From Charina bottae (lineage: Eukaryota > Chordata > Lepidosauria > Squamata > Charinaidae): a stretch of 64,000 nucleotides of DNA. Below, piece after piece: positions 41,626 to 54,030 of this stretch. The notes beneath the pieces are model-generated. The model was not told the DNA's origin, did not search any database, and saw only the letters and a list, made by a program, of their open reading frames with translations. The stretch covers positions 40,977,463-41,041,462 of the forward strand of contig JALMGJ010000005.1 in the NCBI GenBank assembly GCA_023362775.1. Reading direction: 5' to 3'. The translations under genes and the position numbers were made by a program. Each line of letters begins with the position of its first letter. Position 1 is the first letter of the stretch.

Positions 41626-42196
41626 GACTCTGTCAATTCCCTATGGTTCTCTTGCCTATGTGCATACAACCTGATCCTATCAGCTGGCGGAGTGTCATTT
41701 TCTCTTCAGATTCCCAGTTATCGTCCATATGCCAAAAGAAAGGAAAGGAAAGGAAATTCTGGAGAAAATTGTTGATCTTTTTTTCTATCTTTGTAGAAAA
41801 AGCTCTCTTTGTAGAATTGTATCCTAATATTTGGCACTATGGGGGGGATAATGGTAATGATAACTACCCCCCACCATCACACCAAAATGCCTGAAACAAA
41901 TACTAGCTCTAAAGTATCATAGAGGACACAAAACAGTAACTAGGCTTCTAATACATGTGTGCTGCTTGCAAACATAGAAAAATAGATGGAAAAAACAACT
42001 TTAGGAAAAAGAAAGATGCTAAGGCAAGTCATAACCCTGAGATACTGTGTGATAAGTTTTTCAGTTTAATATTCTCCTTGATTTCTCTGCCTACAAATAG
42101 GGTAGAGAATTTCAAAAGGCCATTTGTACAGATCTTTATTCTTTGGCTGAGACTCAAAAGGCTAATCACCCCTTCAGCTCTCAATTTTGTTAAGCA
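41626..42196. other. intergenic sequence, nothing recognised
   Basis: No gene, RNA gene or transposon is recognised in this interval. Confidence 0.4.
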
Positions 42197-42204
42197 CTGT
42201 ATAG

Positions 42205-42437
42205 CAGGGGTACCCAACCTTTTTGGCAACAGGGACCGGTCGTGGAAGACAATTTTTCCACAGACCGGGGGGCGGGGTTTGAAGGCGGGAGCCAATCACG
42301 CGGACTGGGGGCGGGGTTTGCAGGCGGGAGCCAATCGTGCGGACCGGGGGATGAGGTTTGGAGACCCGCATGGCGGCCCGGTTCGTAACAGGCCGTGGAC
42401 CGGTAGCAGTCCGCGGCCCAGGGCTTGGGGACCCCTG
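42205..42437. mobile_element. hAT-type MITE, CAGGGGTACCC family
   Basis: The ends CAGGGGTACCCAA and TTGGGGACCCCTG are inverted repeats. The flanks CTGTATAG (42197-42204) and CTGTATAA (42438-42445) are an 8-bp duplication with one mismatch. The interior repeats a roughly 40-bp unit containing GCGGGGTTTG and AGGCGGGAGCCAATC. A sister copy lies at 62.15 kb. Confidence 0.9.
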
Positions 42438-42445
42438 CTGTATAA

Positions 42446-43093
42446 TGTTTGATTAAATTGGCATCTTATTGCTATTGTTGCAAATTACTGTGGTTTTCAT
42501 GTATAAATAAACCTGAGTAAACGATTCCCACCTCCCCAGATGCAGAGAAAGATGAAAAGCAAGAATGTTTCCCCTTTCATTTTATATCTGAGAGTTCAGA
42601 ACATCTCCACTGTCATTCTGTGCATCAGAGAACCAGAGTTGCAGTTCTGCTCTTGCAAGTCACAACTCCACTGAAAAAGTCCTGGACTCATGTGCCTCAA
42701 TTTTAAGCTTCTCTTTGACTGCATTTTTGCTGAAAATAAAAGGTGTGATTCAACTAAAGTTGAGGTTCTTTATTGTCAGTAAAGACAACTAACTACCATT
42801 TAAATTCTCTTACAGAAAGTAAGAGAGATGAAATTGATTAATTAGATAATTTTGAATCCAGACTTTTCACCAAGTGATGATTGGCTTTTAGAAGTATAAA
42901 TCTGCCTCTCCTGGCAGCACCTAGATTGGACTGGCATGCAAAAAAGACAAGATTCCTGTGCTCAGTAATTATGCTGGAGAGATCTATATGTTTGGATCTT
43001 CCAAGCAATTCAGTTCTACGGTCAAAGTTCCGCAAAGATAGTTAAGGATCTGTGAGAAACTCCTATTACATTCTTATTTTTGTTTGTTTGTTT
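42446..43093. other. intergenic sequence, nothing recognised
   Basis: No gene or transposon is recognised. A short (TTTG)n run at the right edge precedes the expanded SINE. Confidence 0.4.
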
Positions 43094-43656
43094 GGTCCAG
43101 TTTGGTCTAGTGGTGAAGGCTCCGGGCTAGAAACCAGGAGTCTGTGAGTTCTAGTCCCGCCTCAGGCATGAAAGCCGGCTGGGTGACCTTGGGCCAGTCA
43201 CTCTCTCTCAGCCCTAGGAAGGAGCCAATGGGAAACCAGGAGACTGAGAGTTCTAGTGCCGCCTTAGGCATGAAAGCCGGCTGGGTGACCTTGGGCCAGT
43301 CACTCTCTCTCACCCCTAGGAAGGAGCCAATGGGAAACCAGGAGACTGAGAGTTCTAGTCCCGCCTCAGGCATGAAAGCCGGCTGGGTGACCTTGGGCCA
43401 GTCACTCTCTCTCACCCCTAGGAAGGAGCCAATGGGAAACCAGGAGACTGAGAGTTCTAGTCCCGCCTCAGGCATGAAAGCCGGCTGGGTGACCTTGGGC
43501 CAGTCACTCTCTCTCAGCCCAACTCACCTCACAGGGTTGCTGTTGTGGGGAAAAGAGGAGGAGGAAGGAGTATTAGGTATGTTCGCCACCTTGAGTTATT
43601 TATAAAAATAATAAAGGCGGCATAGAAAATAAATAAATAAATAAATAAATAAACTC
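43094..43656 (+). mobile_element. Sauria-type SINE with internally amplified segment, tail type B
   Basis: The SINE begins at the head (CCAGTTTGGTCTAGTGGTGA) and ends in the type B tail (GGTTGCTGTTGTGGGGAAAA, then TATTTATAAAAATAATAAAG and an (AAAT)n run). Between them a 102-bp segment starting at AAACCAGGAG is repeated. Copies begin at 43131, 43233, 43335 and 43437, and the last one runs into tail B. Because 102 is a multiple of three, long open frames cross the array on both strands; they are not genes. Confidence 0.95.
43131..43520. repeat. tandem repeat, 102-bp unit, nearly 4 copies
   Basis: Three complete units and one incomplete unit are nearly identical. Each covers the SINE head after the A box, the core and the first bases of the type A tail (GGAAGGAGCCAATGGG). 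The junctions fall at AAACCA, which is present both in the head and in the ordinary type A tail. Confidence 0.96.
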
Positions 43657-44819
43657 CTTATTTCACTAAGGGATGATAGTGATGAACTTTACTCTGTGAT
43701 TGAAACAATGTTGAGTCATCGATCTAGCAGTTGAACACATGACATCGACAGATTAAAATTCTCTTAGCATTTTTTAAAATCAAACAACAGTTTCATCTCT
43801 CCTTTTAAAAACATATATTTGGCATGGTAGCTGAAACAGACAAAAAAGACTACTCTACCCTCTGACCATAGATGTGTCTGGAGCACCAATCATTCCCAAC
43901 CAGCCAGCCTTAACTTTAGGGATGCTGTTTTGAGAAAGGAACCAAGAGAGACCATCTGTTTCAAGGAATGGCCAGCCTTAGTATTTAATCTGAATTTTGC
44001 CTAACGTCACTTCTTTGGATGCAGATTTTCAGTATTTTGATTCTATTTCTCCTTGACAGATGGTGGTATCTGTGATGGGAAACAGAAAGTATGGTTACTT
44101 GTAATATATCACCACTCCCCATTAGAGGTATTGCAAAAGAATGATTACAGGGTACTTTAGAAGTCCAGTATTCCCAAACAAATATTGGCAACTTGTTTTC
44201 TTTCACGCTTCCCATGACTTTGCCATGCATGCAATTCTCTTAAAAGTTATGTAACAAATCCTTGATTTGCAGAAGTTCCTTCCTTTTCCAATTTGACTAC
44301 TGTAATTATAGCTTTGTTCATAACTTAGTTTTCCATATCTAAGCACAACCTAATTAAAGATAAGCACTTTGTAAGCCCATGTATTTAAATAGGATTTTAG
44401 CATGTGTTTGATTTACTCATTGAAACCAATGGGAATTTTAAAAATGTTAAAATTGTACCTGAACATTTCCTACTACATTTAAATATACTGTTAATGTGGC
44501 TGAAGGATTGAGCGGCAGGCCACAATCTGTAATTTTTAAAAATACTCTGAATCAAATTACACACTTTACAGCAGGTACATTTAAGCTGACCATATAATTT
44601 TAGTCCTTCTCTCTAAACTGTTTCCTGTTTTGCACCTTTTGCCCTCAACCGAGAAACCTCATTGCACATCCTCACTCTGCATCCATATTGCCCCCGTTGT
44701 CGGGGTGACAACTTATTATTGCTCAGCTTATCTGACTTCATCTCCAAAGAAGCATCATGGAATGGGTTTGATAAAGAAATAATTCAGCTCTTCTCTCTTC
44801 CAGACAAGCATCCAAGGAA
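43657..44819. other. intergenic sequence, nothing recognised
   Basis: No gene, RNA gene or transposon is recognised in this interval. Confidence 0.4.
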
Positions 44820-44867
<48 letters not shown>

Positions 44868-44868
44868 C
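44820..44868. repeat. (ATA)n microsatellite
   Basis: About sixteen uninterrupted ATA units. Confidence 0.96.
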
Positions 44869-46956
44869 TCCTCAGCAATAAACAGGCTTGCATCTGTTCT
44901 GAGACATGTGGCTCCTGCTGGCATTTTTTTTAAAGAAAAACCAATGTTAACGTAAGAGTGAGCCCAGCAGAAGCAGGATGTGTGTGGCAAAGGGGCTGTG
45001 GGGATGAACAGTCCTTGGCTTTCAGGGACATGGGTAACATTTTCTTGCCAGAAAAGCCTTGCTGCCCTTGTGGGAATGTGGCAGCCTTAGGGGAAGAACA
45101 ATGCCAGGGCTTTTGTGTCCAAGCTGGAGTTTATCTCTAGGGATCTCACCAGGTTTCCTGGGTCAGAGAACACCTCTTTGTTTTCCGCAAACACAGGAAC
45201 AGACCTCTAAGAAGCCAACCTGCACTCAAAACACTCAGCTTCCATGCAATGGCAGAGGCACACTGTAGTCACTTCCCCCCCGCCCCCCCCCCCCGCCCGC
45301 CCGAAAGGGCAGGGTGAGGAGTTGAATGGAAACCAATGTCATTGCACAGATTAGCCTGTTTCCTTCATTCATTCCCAATCCTGCGTTTGCACTCTCTCAC
45401 TCACTGGTTTTCTTAACCTTTCAGGAGGCAATATTCTCACTCAGAGGAGAATGGCCCTCAGCTTTGTTCTGGAGGACAATTCTCCTGGAAACCTGCAATT
45501 GCACTGGGCTCTTCTTCTTCCCATTACTTCGGAGCAGTGTATGCCACTGTGGTATATTAGGGAAGGTTGCGGAACGTGTCAAGCACAAAGCATTTCACTT
45601 GAGACCAGGCATCCATCTGACTAACGCTGCTGTGCATGCATTGCCCTTGAAACCCACAGTTAGGGATCCTGCCAGCTGGAATTCACCCAACCCCTCATGC
45701 TGCTAGAATTGGGGCAGAACCCGAAGTCCTCTCTTCCCTTGGTCAAGTTTGTACAAGCTACAGTATTTGATACCCGAAGGAGAACATTCCCCAAGCACCT
45801 CTTCTCATACTTTGGGTGATAAAAATACTACAGTACAGTAATATTTAATCATTTGCGGCCCTTTCGTGGCTCCCCCAACCAATTAAGAACCCTTAACTAA
45901 AAAGTAGCAGCAACTTTACCCCAAATCTTGAATGGAAACGGGGGCTGGTTTCAGCTGTTGCCAGAGGCTTGCGACAATAGACTCTTTTACTGCTTATCTG
46001 CCTCAACCATCTTTATCCTCAGGTTTTTAAAAAATAAATGTCCCCAATGAAGCAGGCGCTGCTGCGAGCTTAACTCTATCTCGTTTCCTGCTTCAGCATT
46101 TCCAGTAAATGGCGGGTGATGCCGTGACACAAATCCCAATGCTTAAAATGGAATGGCCACCCACTGCCTGACCCCCTAGCTGGGGCAAAACTGCTTTTGT
46201 TTGAATTCCTGGATGACTAAACACTTGGGATGAATCTGCCCAAACAAGGGGAACATTTTTAACAAATATTAAATAGGCTGCATCTTGTCTCAGCTTCAGC
46301 TGATCCTAGAAATCTTCCTTCAGCTTCTGACTTGGTGGCAGTTTTCTAATCTTCATCTGAATTTCTGAATTGTTCCTGTTCTCTTCTTTTGCATGCAGAG
46401 ATTCCCCCTGCCTGTCCCATAATGTTTAATGTATACTGTACTTCAAACATTCCCAGATTATGAATCAGAGATTTGCCTCTAACTTTTCAATGAGCAAAGA
46501 CAACATAAATTAGGAAATTACAGCTTCTCCCACAAACTCTCTCTCGGGTCAATGTCTTTCCCTTATCTCCTGCCCATCATCTGACTGTTCTAATGTTAAG
46601 TACCACCCATAAGGTATGCCATAAAGTTGTGGCAAAAGAGAGATTGGTCATTGCATTGAGAGGGGCTCAGTGCTGCATACTTACCTGCACATTTGTACAT
46701 GTGTATTTACTGAAAGGCCAATGGAAATGACTTTATGGTAATGGGTAGGGTTGGATAAAGGTGTAAAGATCAAGGAAGGTACCCAAGGGGGAGTTTCAGC
46801 AGCAGCATCTCCCATTTCCTTGACTTTTTTAAATCCACAAAATAATGTATCTGACTTGCAATAGGCACACCAGAAAATACTGTAAATCATTTCTTTTCCT
46901 ATTTTGGGCATACAGTAATGAGTTTTGTACATGGCCAAAGAAAGATAATGTCACTT
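44869..46956. other. intergenic sequence, nothing recognised
   Basis: A C-rich homopolymeric patch lies at 45,276-45,303. No coding homology, RNA gene or transposon is recognised. Confidence 0.45.
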
Positions 46957-46957
46957 G

Positions 46958-46999
<42 letters not shown>
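46957..46999. repeat. (CAAT)n microsatellite, tail of a LINE
   Basis: About ten CAAT units. On the minus strand this is (ATTG)n placed exactly where the LINE at 47.0-48.5 kb should end, so it is probably that element's 3' tail. Confidence 0.9.
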
Positions 47000-47000
<1 letters not shown>

Positions 47001-48455
47001 TCTTTATTTTGAACATAGACTAACATAAAATAACAGAACGAATACACCCATTTCAGTAATACTACTGAAATTTATAAAAGACAGAAGATAACTAAAAGCT
47101 ATGATTGCTAACACAATACTGTAAAGTGAAAACATTAATGTATATTTATAAAAAACAATAAAACTGTAGACTAAAGGGGGCCTCTAAAGGTCACAAAAAG
47201 AATGTAAAAACAAATAAAGATTTAAATAAAAGAGGACTTCTCAATAAGTTTACCCATGCCCTGTACCCTTGTTTGTGAATTTTAATTGCTTCCAGGCAAA
47301 ATCTAGCGATGTTGTATGTAATAAATGGTTCCTTATCTGAGAAGAGAAAATCAAGAAGAAAATGTTCATTATGACCTATGACATGTGTCAATGTAGGAAG
47401 AATGAAACTTTCTCAACTACATTGGTAATAGGGGAAGTGAAAAAGTACACGTGTGACGGTGTCAACAGTGCTTGTGCAACATGGACAGGTTTTCATACCC
47501 ATGAGGTCTTCTGTAAATCTCCCATTAAGAATTGCAGAGGGTAAAACATCAGGCCTGGCTCTGAGAAAGGCTCTTTGCTGTGCAGGGGAGTTTAAGGTAA
47601 TTACGTATCTGCCCAGTGCCCACCTGGCAGTAGTTGGGTGAGCTCTAACATGGGCTCTGGAATAAGGCTGACCTCCTTCTGGAATTCTCTCTCTTTCTCT
47701 GATGATTCTTTGGGCCCCCGTGTATTCCAGAAGGATCGGTTGCTCAAGTGGCAAACCGTTAACAGGTAAACCTCCCCAGAATTGCTTGTTGCCATGAAGG
47801 TTGAAATTGGACTGTCAGTCCTAATGGGGGAAAAAGTGGCATTTGAGCCAAGAGGTCAGGAGCAACAGCCATGTTCTCACCTCTGCTTTTTGTTGCCCTG
47901 CTTCTCTTCTGAGCATCACTTTGGATGCACATCTAGGTATTTGAAAAAGGGTTCACAACATCTTTGGTTGTATGGCTTTAAATTATTTATAGTGGGGGAA
48001 TGATCCCAAATGAATGCCATGCAATATTTAAGCCAAGGGTTTTGCTGTAAAAAGTTTCACAGCTGCTTGTATGCATTTCCTACCTTTTGTCCAAAAAATA
48101 AAATCATAATAGCTGCCATGTGCCTTTGTGCTTGTAAAGCAGCATGATCGATGTGCATCTTCCAGGCACCTGTAGACTGGAACATTACTTGAAGTTTTTA
48201 AGCTGCTCAATTTGCTTCCGTTCAATGGCCCATTGAAATATTTTGGGAGTTTTGGCAAAAACCACCACTTTGATTTTCTGGTCATTAATTACCAGTAGGT
48301 GCTCTTGGTAGAAATGAGTGAAAGCTTTGAGTGCTCACCAAGTCCTACTGGTGTTTGTGACAGGATAGCTGCAACATCAGCATACAGAAGAGGTGGAATA
48401 TCCACCCTGGCAATCTTGGGAAGATGGGAGCTTGAGAATATCACTTGCAGTATTC
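47000..48455 (-). mobile_element. decayed non-LTR retrotransposon, RT C-terminal part
   Basis: Minus-strand frames in sequence order show three pieces. The first is a reverse transcriptase motif C region reading IPPLLYADVAAIL near 48,400-48,365, where the family should have YADD. Next comes the FNGPL/LKTS stretch of 48,285-48,028. Last is a C-terminal frame (47,754-47,413) with ARPDVLPSAILNGRF and a CPCC zinc-knuckle-like motif followed by VLFHFPYY. This recalls a Vingi/I-type LINE of reptiles. It is broken by frameshifts and lacks the second catalytic aspartate. Confidence 0.7.
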
Positions 48456-48804
48456 TTCAGTACAATTCATGACAAATTATTCGCCCTAAATTGTATGAGA
48501 AAAAAACATATCTGTGTACTTGAAATATTCCTCTGTAAAATAAACTGCCTGCACATCTATGGTATGCAGGTGAATCATGCAAATTCACTTTCTTTTCCTT
48601 AAATAGCAGGAAGCTGAATGTAGGATTAAATTCTTGGGGAAGAGATATTGAAGTAGAAATTTCTTTATAAAAATGTAATAACTATCATCAACTTAATGTA
48701 TTTTTTCCTCTTCCTGCAGTGAGCACACAACAGCATACATTGTTCATCCTTCACAACAGCTGTCTGAGGTATGTTAACACTGCAAAAGAATCATTGACCG
48801 AAGG
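48456..48804. other. intergenic or LINE-derived sequence
   Basis: The LINE upstream may extend into this interval but I cannot recognise its coding sequence here. Confidence 0.35.
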
Positions 48805-48812
48805 CAATAGAG

Positions 48813-48881
48813 CAGTGTTTCTCAACCTTGGCAACTTTAAGCTGTATAGACGTCAACTCCCAGAATTCCCCAGCCAGCATG
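48813..48881. mobile_element. half-length hAT MITE with exact target duplication
   Basis: CAGTGTTTCTCAACCTTGG to CCCCAGCCAGCATG is one arm of the MITE family seen at 19.45 and 62.43 kb. It ends where the palindrome centre would be. An exact 8-bp duplication, CAATAGAG, flanks it (48805-48812 and 48882-48889). Confidence 0.85.
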
Positions 48882-48889
48882 CAATAGAG

Positions 48890-51331
48890 AAAACTCAATT
48901 GATGGTTTCAGCCTGAACTTTTCTGGTTCTAGTCCAATATTCAGACCACCGCACTTACCCTAGCTCTCCCAGTCCTGGAAATATAGCAGCAAGCACATCA
49001 GTGCTAGTCCCAAAGCTGCATCAAAAACCAGAGATATGAAAACAATTGAGATATAGCACTTTGAAAATGTAATCTCTTTTTGGCATGTAATGCACCCAGT
49101 TGTATTTCTAAGTGAATAGACAGGAAACAGTTGATACTTTTCCTCACCCTTTTGTTGATACACATTTTTTTCTATACATCAAAAGCCTCAAGAATAAAGA
49201 CAATTTCCTTATATTAGATATGGCAGATATAGGAACTGTATTAGTTGATTAAACAAAACTTGTGCCTACAGATAACAGAAAGGATTAGATCAAGTTTGGA
49301 TGAATCACCACTAGTCTTGGAGCAGGTCCATGTGGTGAACAAACTATTCAGCAACTGGGTGTAGTTAACCCTACAGTGTTCAGGAACCAAGTGCTCTGTA
49401 AGGAGGTGCAGAAACAGAAGAGACTCAAGATGACCAGAAAGCCAGGCTGCACTGAAGGTGGACAGCCACAGAAGTAGGGAATCTACTGTTTGATAAGACG
49501 ATTGTCATGGAGGATATCACAGGAACCCAGATAGAGATACGTATACTTAGGTTTATGCAAAGCAATGAATGAGTATAAGTTTATAAGTGCAATGCACAGA
49601 CCTGGGTGCTTTTGAGAACATGTAAACCTAACATACAGAAGAACCATTGAACGTTTTTGAGTAGTTAGTTTATCATATTAATAAATCACGTCAGATGAAG
49701 TCTAAGAGGGCAATACCAAAAAAAAAAAAAAAGTAGGTGATCTCTTTATGTAAATAGCCAATATGGTAAAGCTGAAGAAATAATTAATTGGCTCCCTGTA
49801 ATAATGTAACAAGGGAGGGGAGGAAATCCTGTGATTGCTTGTGGTTTCAGCCCCCGAGGCTGACTGCCTCCAAGCTCCCTATATCTCCTCCCCAACAACT
49901 TCTGTAAATCTTGAAGTGTTTGATCCATCATCACCCTAATTTGATGACAGACAAATTTTGAGACCCACTGCAGGTTTGCCTGGCAGCTCTCATTTCTTCT
50001 TTATCTGCCCATTAACTTTTCTGGCTTGTCATATGCTTATATTTGCAGTCATCCTACAACATCCTGCTGCATCTGGTCCTTTCAGCATTCTGCTTATCTG
50101 CATTTGTCTCACACTCAGTGCAGCTTCTGCTCTTGTATGCATCTATTGGAACATGAAAATCTTTCCATAAAATTGTCATTTCTCCCTCTCTTCCCTGCTG
50201 GATTTGTTCCCAGATGAACCAGATTCTGTGAACTTTTGCATCTTATTATCCAGTTTCTCACCCTCTAGATAAGTTTATATAACAGTTGCTTATGCCTCTA
50301 TTGTTGTTGTTGTTGTTGTTATTATTATTATTTGTATCATTATATTTGTAATTTCTCATTTTTTCAGTCTAATAGGAAATGTATAAATAAATAAATAGAT
50401 ATGTGTGTATGTATGTGTGTATGGGGGCGGTGAGGGTAGGGGTGTATTCCTTTTCCCACTCTTCTTCCAAAAGGCTCTGATTAATACATTTGGTCTTAAT
50501 TTTTTTATTTTAGATTTGCACCAGTCCTTTTCTTTAAATTAGGCTGAGGGATAAAAATTTGCTCTGGATCACCCAGCCAACTTTGTGGCTGAGCAGAGCT
50601 TTCAATCAAGTTGTCCCCAATGTAAGACCGATACTGTAAAGCATCTGTGTTGCCTAGTTCCTCCACAATGCCTGTGTAGCAGCTGAGCACCAAATGGCAC
50701 TTTCAGATCGATGATTTCCATCAACAATGCCTAAAGCTTATAGATCTGAACTTATCCTTGCCTTTGTGCCAGGCTAGCCATTTGATATTTGATGAGTCAA
50801 ATCCACTAACACTCTTATGGCAAAAACAAAAAGCTGTAATTAAACCATATTTATCACCCTTTAATAACGCTTCATATATGCCATTGGCTGACCTTGATAT
50901 GTGAGGCAAATCCCCAGCTGGTACAAATAACCAAGTGACCTGGTTAACTTTGAAGGATATTGCACATAAAACCTGAAGATTTCTACAATGCCAGAACCAA
51001 TCAGTGGGGCTTTTCATCCCCTCCTCAAATGATTAATTTATGCTGAAGTGGATTTCAGTTCTCCCCATCTACTTCTTTTCTTACAAAAATTATTTGCAGG
51101 CAGAGGAATGTAAACATGCTGGAGCTTTGCCCTCTTTGGATTTCTGGTTCTTGTCCCAGAACAAGAATGCATTAATGCGGAACCTTGGATAACGGAGACC
51201 TCTCTCTTTCATCCATACACAACACGTGGCCTATAATTGTACTATTGATTCTGAAGAAAGGTAACTATGTGAGAAATGGCCTGGTATATTAAGGGCATAT
51301 TCTGCAAAGAGTTGCTGCAAAACCCTTTATT
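48890..51331. other. intergenic sequence, nothing recognised
   Basis: There is a run of about fifteen A residues near 49,719-49,733 and (GTT)n/(ATT)n runs near 50,302-50,331. No gene, RNA gene or recognisable transposon is seen. Confidence 0.45.
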
Positions 51332-51339
51332 CCTTAGAG

Positions 51340-51659
51340 CAGAGCTTTCCAAACTTTTCATGTTGGTGACACACTTGTTAGACATGCATCATTTCACGAC
51401 ACACTCTTACAGCAGGGTACAAGGCAGACACTAGGACCTGCGCGGAATCACAGCAGGTTTGCAGGCAGCAAGGCACAAGGTAGGCACTAGGACCTGCGCG
51501 GAATCCTGGCAGGGCAGGTTTGGAGGCAGCAAGGCACAAGGCAGGCACTAGGACCTGCGTGGAATCCTGGCAGGGCTCGGAGGCAGCAGCAGCCACGACA
51601 CACCCACACACTGCAGCCGACACACTAATGTGTCCCGACACACAGTTTGGAAAGCTCTG
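51340..51659. mobile_element. hAT-type MITE, CAGAGCTTTCC family, VNTR class
   Basis: Perfect terminal inverted repeats (CAGAGCTTTCCAAAC and GTTTGGAAAGCTCTG) and an exact 8-bp duplication, CCTTAGAG (51332-51339 and 51660-51667), are present. The interior has three copies of a roughly 60-bp unit containing GGCACTAGGACCTGCG, against one copy at 31.2 kb and two at 39.6 kb. Confidence 0.95.
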
Positions 51660-51667
51660 CCTTAGAG

Positions 51668-53580
51668 GGATCTTACCTAAGTGATGGGGAAAGGTCTGAT
51701 TTTTTGAGCTTCCAAGAACACAACAGGGCAAATGACATTGTTAACCATTGGGCATAAATTACAGTTCAGATGATTTTCAGGATAATTTGCATGCTCATGC
51801 CTCCATGCTGTATGAATGAAGATCTCCAATCTAAATGGGCAAGCACTCAAAAGTTATGGCAGATACAGTAAGATGAGAATGTTGCCATGGACCCAAAAGA
51901 CAGGAGGAAAGGATAGGAGAATAGTAGCACAGAATGGTCAACAGAGTACTGTCTGATAGATATGATCCTCAAAAAATCCCAACTTCTCCAGTCCTGAAAA
52001 TGAAGGAAATAATAATTAATTGTATTGATATTTACTGTTTACTATATGCAAAGATGAAGCAATTATTTTCCTTCTGTTATTTTCCACATGTTACAAGATA
52101 CAGACCTTGTAGGCTCTATCAACTTCCTCCAATCTAATGCTTCCACTATGGACTATGGTGCCATTATCCTGCTTCATTTCCCAGCTTCCAGTTGCCCTAA
52201 GTGAAATTCTAAACTCTCTCCAACTGTTCTTTGGACTCCACTGACTAGTCCCATCCAAGGACAGAAACTTAATCATATTCTGTAGCCAATCAAGACAGTA
52301 TGTTCTGACCACATTACTCTTTCCTAAAAATCAACAATTAAAACAGATGGCTCATCCAAGTCCAGTCAGTGACATTTTCACCTGCGTTTACAGTGAAGTC
52401 CATTTTATTCTGTTTTCTCAATGTGCGGGATGTTTAAAATTCTGTATGAACATTCTTATAAAAATACTTATTCTCTCATGAGGTAGTCCAAGGGCACCCC
52501 CTTAAATTTTTCCCTGTTCTTGTTATGCAAAAACGTCCAAGTAGCTCTAAAAAGCAAAATGACTGCTACTGAAGCCAGCATGCAGATGTCAACGTGGCCA
52601 CAAAGGCCCCTGGCATGAGGCAGACTTTTTCCAACCCACATATTTGTCCCTAGGAAGGATGACATGTCATCACTTTTTGTCACTCTTAGGACTATTTGTG
52701 GTGGTGACATTCTGAATGTTCATGTGCCAGTTACAACAGCAGGTGAGCTTTCTCTCCACTTGGAGCAGTTATTCCTTGTGAAGCAAGAAGAGAAAAGTTA
52801 AAGAGGCAAGCCTCAGACCAACTTGTGTCGCCTAGCCCTAGTGCCAATTTGTATGAGTATCAAAATCCAAACGATAAGCATATAATAACCCATTCCCCAT
52901 TGTAATGCCAATCTGCCCATTAGACCAGGGAGGTGAGGATTTCTCAGGTCACATTAGTATTATCATCATCATCATTAGATTCAGAATATAAATTGAGCAA
53001 GTTCCTCAGCAACACTGTATTGACATATTTTATCTTATATTTCTTCTTTAGAATTGCCTGTTTTGCAGTGGCACCAGCCTGCAACAGTGTAGACATAGAA
53101 TAGTGAAGACCTACCTGCCTACTGTAACTGAGGTTTTGCTAGAACTGCTGCAATCTTCATATAAAATAATAATCTCTAAACGTTTTGGAGATTGCTGAAA
53201 TCTCTGTTTTTTCTGTCTTGTATGGTGCACTCACTACAGGGGGCAAATAATATTACCGGACTACCCAGAGCATTGGATTCAATTGTACATGCCTGTTAGT
53301 GAACCTGCACATGGGAGGACTGGACTCCTAATCTGGACTCCTAATGCTTGTTTCTGACTTGTATTACCCATTTCTCATCTAGTGCACTTTTTTCTCTGCT
53401 TAACTAAGGATAGATACAAAGCCTCAAACGGTATACGGTCTGTAGCACTTGCTGTTCTCATCTTTGTTCACATTCCAGAAGTCACACTGAGCTCCTCTGC
53501 ATCCTTTGGAGTTTCACAGACTCATTGAAAGTATGTGGAGCAACAATGGAGATAACTATAATTATTGTTAGTGGAAAGGT
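51668..53580. other. intergenic sequence, nothing recognised
   Basis: No gene, RNA gene or transposon is recognised in this interval. Confidence 0.4.
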
Positions 53581-53589
53581 TCGGCACTA

Positions 53590-54030
53590 CCCATGATGGA
53601 GGAATGGTTGGTGAAGATGATGGAACTTGCAGAGATGGTTAAACTGATTAGAGAAAGGACATTATTTACATTTATTGTTGACTGGAAATCCCTTATAGAC
53701 TTTTTGCATGAAACAGAAAAAAATGAACTTATGATGTATGGTTTTTGATCATTAGAAAAAAATATCTAGATAATAGAAAAAAGAGAGCTTTTCTTTTTGT
53801 AACCATAGAGTAAGGGATAATTTTGTAATCATACTTGTATTTGCTGCAAAGAAAATCAGAAGCTTCTTCTTTCTATTTCTTTTTATCTTTTCTTTTTGCA
53901 CTTTTGTCTTTTCTTCTCCTTTTCTCCTCCTTTTTTCTCTTTCTTTATATTAGTTTTTGTTAGTTTTTATCTTCTTTTTAAAACTTTTAATAAAATTTAT
54001 ATTAAAAAAAGGAAAAATATAATTATTGTT
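53590..54030 (+). mobile_element. L1 LINE 3' end (ORF2 C terminus and 3'UTR)
   Basis: A plus-strand frame reads MELAEMVKLIRERTLF, then VDWKSLIDFLHETEKNEL, and stops at TGA 53746-53748. This is the C-terminal end of a squamate L1 ORF2. A T/C-rich 3'UTR and an AATAAAATTTATATTAAAAA end follow. It is 5'-truncated and related to the copy at 18.66 kb. Confidence 0.75.

Noticed and set aside
43131..43520. CRISPR-like regularly spaced repeats
   Set aside because: The units are contiguous 102-bp repeats without unique spacers, in a vertebrate genome.
43107..43605. Long open frames on both strands with a 34-residue protein repeat
   Set aside because: They arise because the SINE-derived tandem unit is 102 bp, a multiple of three. 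The sequence is a non-coding SINE.
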